NCBI GenBank assembly: GCA_003164075.1
Contig: PLRZ01000594.1
Coordinates: 1 to 9,906 of the forward strand
Reading direction: 5' to 3'
Source: Bryobacterales bacterium
GTDB taxonomy: Bacteria; Acidobacteriota; Terriglobia; Bryobacterales; Bryobacteraceae
DNA length: 9,906 nt
Made by a program: the position numbers and the translations under genes. Positions 7,498-9,906 of the stretch are shown in pieces; the first letter of the stretch is position 1; each line of letters opens with the position of its first letter. The notes under the pieces were generated by a model. It did not search any database. It worked only from the letters and a program-made list of their open reading frames with translations, and had not been told where the DNA came from.

Positions 7498-7746
7498 ATG
7501 GCGATGGTAGATTTGTTTGACCGAATTACGGTTGAACCGGGGAAGTGCGGCGGGAAGCCTTGCATCCGGGGGATGCGGATCACCGTTCGCCGCGTGCTCG
7601 AGCTCCTTGCGACTTACCCTGACCGCGCTGCCCTGCTTTTCGAGTACCCCTTTCTCGATCCCGAGGATCTTGTGCAGGCTCTGCATTACGCGGCAGCGGT
7701 TGTCGCTGATGAGCGATTCAGTATCGATCGCGTGGCAATTCCCTAA
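7498..7746 (+). CDS. DUF433-family small protein (antitoxin-like), solitary
   Basis: The 82-aa protein matches the DUF433 pattern: DRITVEPGKCGGKPCIRGMRI (residues 8-28) followed by helices VRRVLELLATY, then DPEDLVQALHYAA. DUF433 proteins are commonly the antitoxin-like partner of a PIN-like DUF5615 protein encoded just downstream. Here the gene runs straight into the 3' end of a convergent transporter, overlapping it by 4 bp (TAA 7744-7746 against TAG 7745-7743), so no such partner is present. A second possible start is Met3 (ATG 7504); neither start has a ribosome-binding site. Family assignment is good. The role as an antitoxin or a stand-alone DNA-binding protein is inferred. Confidence 0.85.
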   Translation: MAMVDLFDRITVEPGKCGGKPCIRGMRITVRRVLELLATYPDRAALLFEYPFLDPEDLVQALHYAAAVVADERFSIDRVAIP

Positions 7747-9359
7747 TGGTCGGCCTGCACTTGCGCGTGCTTCTGGACTCCCTTAAAGAGCAGCGCCAGC
7801 GGTATACAGAGCAGCGCGAGAAACGCCAGGAATCGGAAATTATCGACATATGCCAGGAGCGACGCTTGCTGCCGCACCACTCCGTAAAGCGCTCCCAGCG
7901 CCTTTTGATGACTGGTGTAAGCGTCCGCCCCTCCCAGGGAAAATGCTTTCTGCAGACCACCGAGCAAGTCACTCGCCGCGGGACTTCCAGCCGTGACATT
8001 GCCCACCAGATAGTGCTGATGTACCTGGGCGCCGCGCACTAGAAGCGTGGTGACGGTGGCGATACCGACGCTGCCTCCGATGTTACGCATCAGATTGTAA
8101 ATGCCCGCGGCATTACCGATCTTTTCCTTACTCAGCCGGCCCATGGCCATGGTAGTCAGAGGGACAAATATGAAGCCGCCGGCGAAGCCGTTAATCAGGT
8201 TCGGCAAGGCGACGGAAACCATGGAAATGCTTAGATTAATGCGGCTCAGCAGGAAAATCGAGTAGGCGAAAATGCCGAAGCCGAACGCCAATAGCAAGCG
8301 GCCGTCCACATAATTGACTAACATCCCCACGACAACCATGGAAACTATGGCGCCAACGCCGCGTGGACTTACCGCCAAGCCGCTATCCAGGGCCGGATAT
8401 CCCAGCAAAGTCTGCAAAAAGAGCGGCAGCAAAGCGGTCACGCCATAAAGAACAAACCCGTAGACGCCCGCGGTGAGCGTACCAACCAGGAAGTTGCGGT
8501 CGCCGAGCACGCGTAGTTGTACAATGGGCTCCCGATTGGTGAATTCGCGCAGGAGAAAGCCTATTAGTGCGACCGCGGAAACGGCCGTCAGCCATCGTAT
8601 CCAGACCGCTCCGAACCAGTCCGCCTCCTGCCCCTTGTCCAGCAGGAGTTGTAGACTGCCCAGCCAGACAGCCATCAATCCGAACCCCAGATAGTCGATC
8701 GCTCCTCGAAGCGCCCGCCTGATATAGGGTGGGTCTTCGACGAACTTATTGGCCATCAGCAGCGCCACCAGGCCTATCGGAAGGTTGATATAGAAGATCC
8801 AGCGCCAGGAGTAACTGTCGGTAATCCAGCCTCCCAAAGTCGGGCCGATTACAGGAGCGACTACCACCCCCACGCCATAAACCGCCATCGCCGTACCGTG
8901 CTGCCGGGGCGGAAAGCTTTCCAGCAGGATGGACTGGGCCAAGGGCTGCATGCCGCCTCCGCCAACGCCCTGCAGCACCCGGGCGACAATCAGAACCGGC
9001 ATGCTGACGGCCATCCCGCACAGCACGGAAGCGAAGGTAAACACCAGGATTGAGATCATCAACAGACGCTTGCGTCCTATGCGCCGGGCAATCCATCCGC
9101 TGGCGGGCAGCATGATGGCGTTGGACACCAGATAGCTGGTCAGCACCCACGTCGATTCGTCCGTGGAGGCAGAAAGATTGCCGGCGATGTGCGGCAAGGC
9201 AACGTTGGCCACGGAGGAATCGAGCACCACCATGAAGGTGGAAAGCATCACCGCGGCCGCTACCATCCAAGGGTTCGCGGAAGGTTTCCAGTCGAGGTGT
9301 TCCGCCGGGGTATCTTGTAACGCGCCGCTGGGGCCGCTCGTCGGGTTCTCCGGCGTCAT
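7743..9359 (-). CDS. MFS multidrug exporter, DHA2 (EmrB/QacA-type) family
   Basis: This is a 538-aa inner-membrane proton-driven exporter of the 14-helix DHA2 group. After a short polar N-terminus, helix 1 carries motif D1, LDSSVANVALP (residues 46-56, with the acidic Asp47). Motif A is GWIARRIGRKRL (88-99), motif B is RVLQGVGGG (127-135), and motif C, the antiporter signature, is GVGVVVAPVIGPTLGGW (162-178), followed by SWRWIFYINLPIG as in EmrB. The length is normal. ATG 9359 has GGGGAAG immediately upstream. No EmrA/HlyD-type adaptor, outer-membrane channel or regulator gene is adjacent in the window, so the exported substrate cannot be guessed. Its stop overlaps that of the convergent DUF433 gene. 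On the same strand, DUF2442 ends 149 bp upstream. By eye, third codon positions are less G/C-rich than in tssKLM, which might reflect a different history. Confidence 0.93.
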   Translation of the reverse strand: MTPENPTSGPSGALQDTPAEHLDWKPSANPWMVAAAVMLSTFMVVLDSSVANVALPHIAGNLSASTDESTWVLTSYLVSNAIMLPASGWIARRIGRKRLLMISILVFTFASVLCGMAVSMPVLIVARVLQGVGGGGMQPLAQSILLESFPPRQHGTAMAVYGVGVVVAPVIGPTLGGWITDSYSWRWIFYINLPIGLVALLMANKFVEDPPYIRRALRGAIDYLGFGLMAVWLGSLQLLLDKGQEADWFGAVWIRWLTAVSAVALIGFLLREFTNREPIVQLRVLGDRNFLVGTLTAGVYGFVLYGVTALLPLFLQTLLGYPALDSGLAVSPRGVGAIVSMVVVGMLVNYVDGRLLLAFGFGIFAYSIFLLSRINLSISMVSVALPNLINGFAGGFIFVPLTTMAMGRLSKEKIGNAAGIYNLMRNIGGSVGIATVTTLLVRGAQVHQHYLVGNVTAGSPAASDLLGGLQKAFSLGGADAYTSHQKALGALYGVVRQQASLLAYVDNFRFLAFLALLCIPLALLFKGVQKHAQVQADH

Positions 9360-9409
9360 TCTTCCCCGGATTGAGAGCCGACCGTGGCGTGGCGGATGAC
9401 CATACAGTC

Positions 9410-9415
9410 ATTCTA
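9410..9415 (-). promoter_or_regulatory. Candidate -10 for the MFS exporter gene
   Basis: Reading leftwards, TAGAAT differs from TATAAT by one base and would start transcription near 9403, leaving a leader of about 44 nt before ATG 9359. The -35 region is poor (AATCTC at 17-bp spacing), so activation or weak basal expression would be expected if it is real. Confidence 0.3.
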
Positions 9416-9430
9416 AATGATGGCGCAGTT

Positions 9431-9443
9431 TGGAGATTCTCCA
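9431..9443. promoter_or_regulatory. 13-bp palindrome, possible operator upstream of exporter
   Basis: TGGAGATTCTCCA is a 6+1+6 perfect palindrome. It lies about 28-40 bp upstream of the start implied by the candidate -10 at 9415-9410, a place where a regulator could act. A palindrome this size is expected a few times by chance in 10 kb but seldom in a given 150-bp gap, so the evidence is position only. Confidence 0.25.
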
Positions 9444-9480
9444 GCTCTGGTGGCAAGCTGAAGGGCAATGCAGCACTGGG

Positions 9481-9505
9481 AAAAACGAGCGGCAGCCCGT
9501 CCCGC
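9481..9505 (-). terminator. Weak terminator-like hairpin after DUF2442
   Basis: Just after the DUF2442 stop (9511-9509), reading leftwards, GCGG pairs with CCGC across a 9-nt loop (9505-9502 with 9492-9489), followed three bases later by TTTTT (9485-9481). The stem has only 4 bp, so this may be a weak terminator or chance. If real, it would separate DUF4160-DUF2442 from the exporter gene. Confidence 0.25.
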
Positions 9506-9508
9506 AAT

Positions 9509-9805
9509 TCACGCTTGCACGGCCTCCCAACGGCGCGCAAGTTCCCGGAACCCACGCTCTTGCGATGGCCAATCGTGCAAGGTAGCGGGATCGAAATCCG
9601 CTCCGTTCGGCCACACGAGCGTCTCTACATCGGGATCGATCCGTACCTGATTGAATAACTTGGGGTCGCGCAACCCACCGTACAACTCGCCCGCAAGAAC
9701 CGGCCGAAAATCGATGGTCTGCTCTGTGTTGTCGTCGAAACGAACCCGGATGGTGTACGGAGCGACAATGTCGAACGACCGAACCCGGTAAACTGAATGA
9801 CTCAT
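9509..9805 (-). CDS. DUF2442-family protein
   Basis: This 98-aa protein matches DUF2442. An N-terminal beta-rich half (YRVRSFDIVAPYTIRVRFDD) leads to FRPVLAGELYGGLRDPKLFNQV, then the characteristic end VETLVWPNGADFDPATLHDW at about residues 60-79. Its start (ATG 9805) lies 7 nt after the stop of the DUF4160 gene, with GAGGTAGG just upstream inside that gene's end, so the two are almost certainly co-translated. DUF4160 and DUF2442 are often found as neighbours in bacteria and have been regarded as a possible toxin-antitoxin-like pair; their biochemical role is not established as far as I know. The C-terminus is about 15 residues longer than the conserved part and looks intact. Confidence 0.87.
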   Translation of the reverse strand: MSHSVYRVRSFDIVAPYTIRVRFDDNTEQTIDFRPVLAGELYGGLRDPKLFNQVRIDPDVETLVWPNGADFDPATLHDWPSQERGFRELARRWEAVQA

Positions 9806-9812
9806 AAGCGAC

Positions 9813-9906
9813 CTACCTCAACGGCTCTATGGGTGCTGGGCTCCGGCCTTCCTGCAGGCGCTCCCAATCGGCTATCAACTCAGTCTCTGGACTCCTGATG
9901 TCGCCC
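9813..9906 (-). CDS. DUF4160-family protein, C-terminal end only (5' end outside window)
   Basis: The frame entering from the right edge gives 30 codons and a TAG at 9815-9813. The visible peptide, ETELIADWERLQEGRSPAPI followed by EPLR, is the typical DUF4160 ending: acidic residues, then a tryptophan helix, then IEPL. It is followed 7 nt later by the DUF2442 start, which is the usual order for this pair. With only the last quarter of the domain visible, the assignment rests on this ending plus the neighbour. Confidence 0.7.
   Translation of the reverse strand, partial: GDIRSPETELIADWERLQEGRSPAPIEPLR

Noticed and set aside
7746..8042. A 98-codon plus-strand frame directly after DUF433, considered as its missing toxin
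   Set aside because: It does not resemble DUF5615 or PIN proteins, it is rich in Arg/Gln/Ser, and it is antisense to the exporter's C-terminal helices.
8746..9555. A 269-codon minus-strand frame overlapping the exporter start and the DUF2442 end
   Set aside because: It is the exporter read in another frame; the frame with DHA2 motifs A-C is the real one.

Overview
The window looks like a piece of an Acidobacteriota chromosome, probably near Solibacter/Bryobacter. Three things suggest this: high GC throughout, a Pro/Ala-rich protein built on a repeated GEFTRLL-type motif that I associate from memory with that phylum, and an intergenic repeat whose translation gives the 'SRDRKGAV'-type peptides I recall from those genomes. 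The assignment is inferred; there is no rRNA or other marker here.

Left part (1-7144): a divergent type VI secretion (T6SS) locus. On the minus strand, an open frame starts at 1409 and runs off the left edge. It has a ~95-residue head resembling a degenerate protein-kinase N-lobe, followed by twelve copies (one decayed) of a GEFTRLL motif separated by Pro/Ala/Gln linkers. Reading away from it on the plus strand is a tight operon, tssK (baseplate), tssL (DotU, inner-membrane complex) and tssM (IcmF, inner-membrane complex), with gaps of 18 and 10 nt. TssK, TssL and TssM connect the T6SS baseplate to the envelope complex. Sheath, tube, ATPase, tip and tssJ genes are not in the window.

Middle (7145-7497): 353 bp without a gene. 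It begins 3 bp after the tssM stop with a 153-bp element bounded by perfect 18-bp inverted repeats and filled with smaller hairpins. A second stretch follows that shares a 12-bp word with the element and has its own hairpins.

Right part (7498-9906): an accessory-type segment. It holds a solitary DUF433 antitoxin-like gene, a convergent 14-helix DHA2-type drug exporter whose 3' end overlaps it by 4 bp, and, upstream of the exporter on the same strand, the end of a DUF4160 gene followed by a DUF2442 gene. The DUF433 gene and the DUF4160-DUF2442 pair are toxin-antitoxin-like modules, but the usual partner of DUF433 is absent.

The most interesting item is the GEFTRLL-array protein divergent from the T6SS operon. 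It is easily missed by gene callers because the frame is open at the window edge and the other frames across the repeats are also open.
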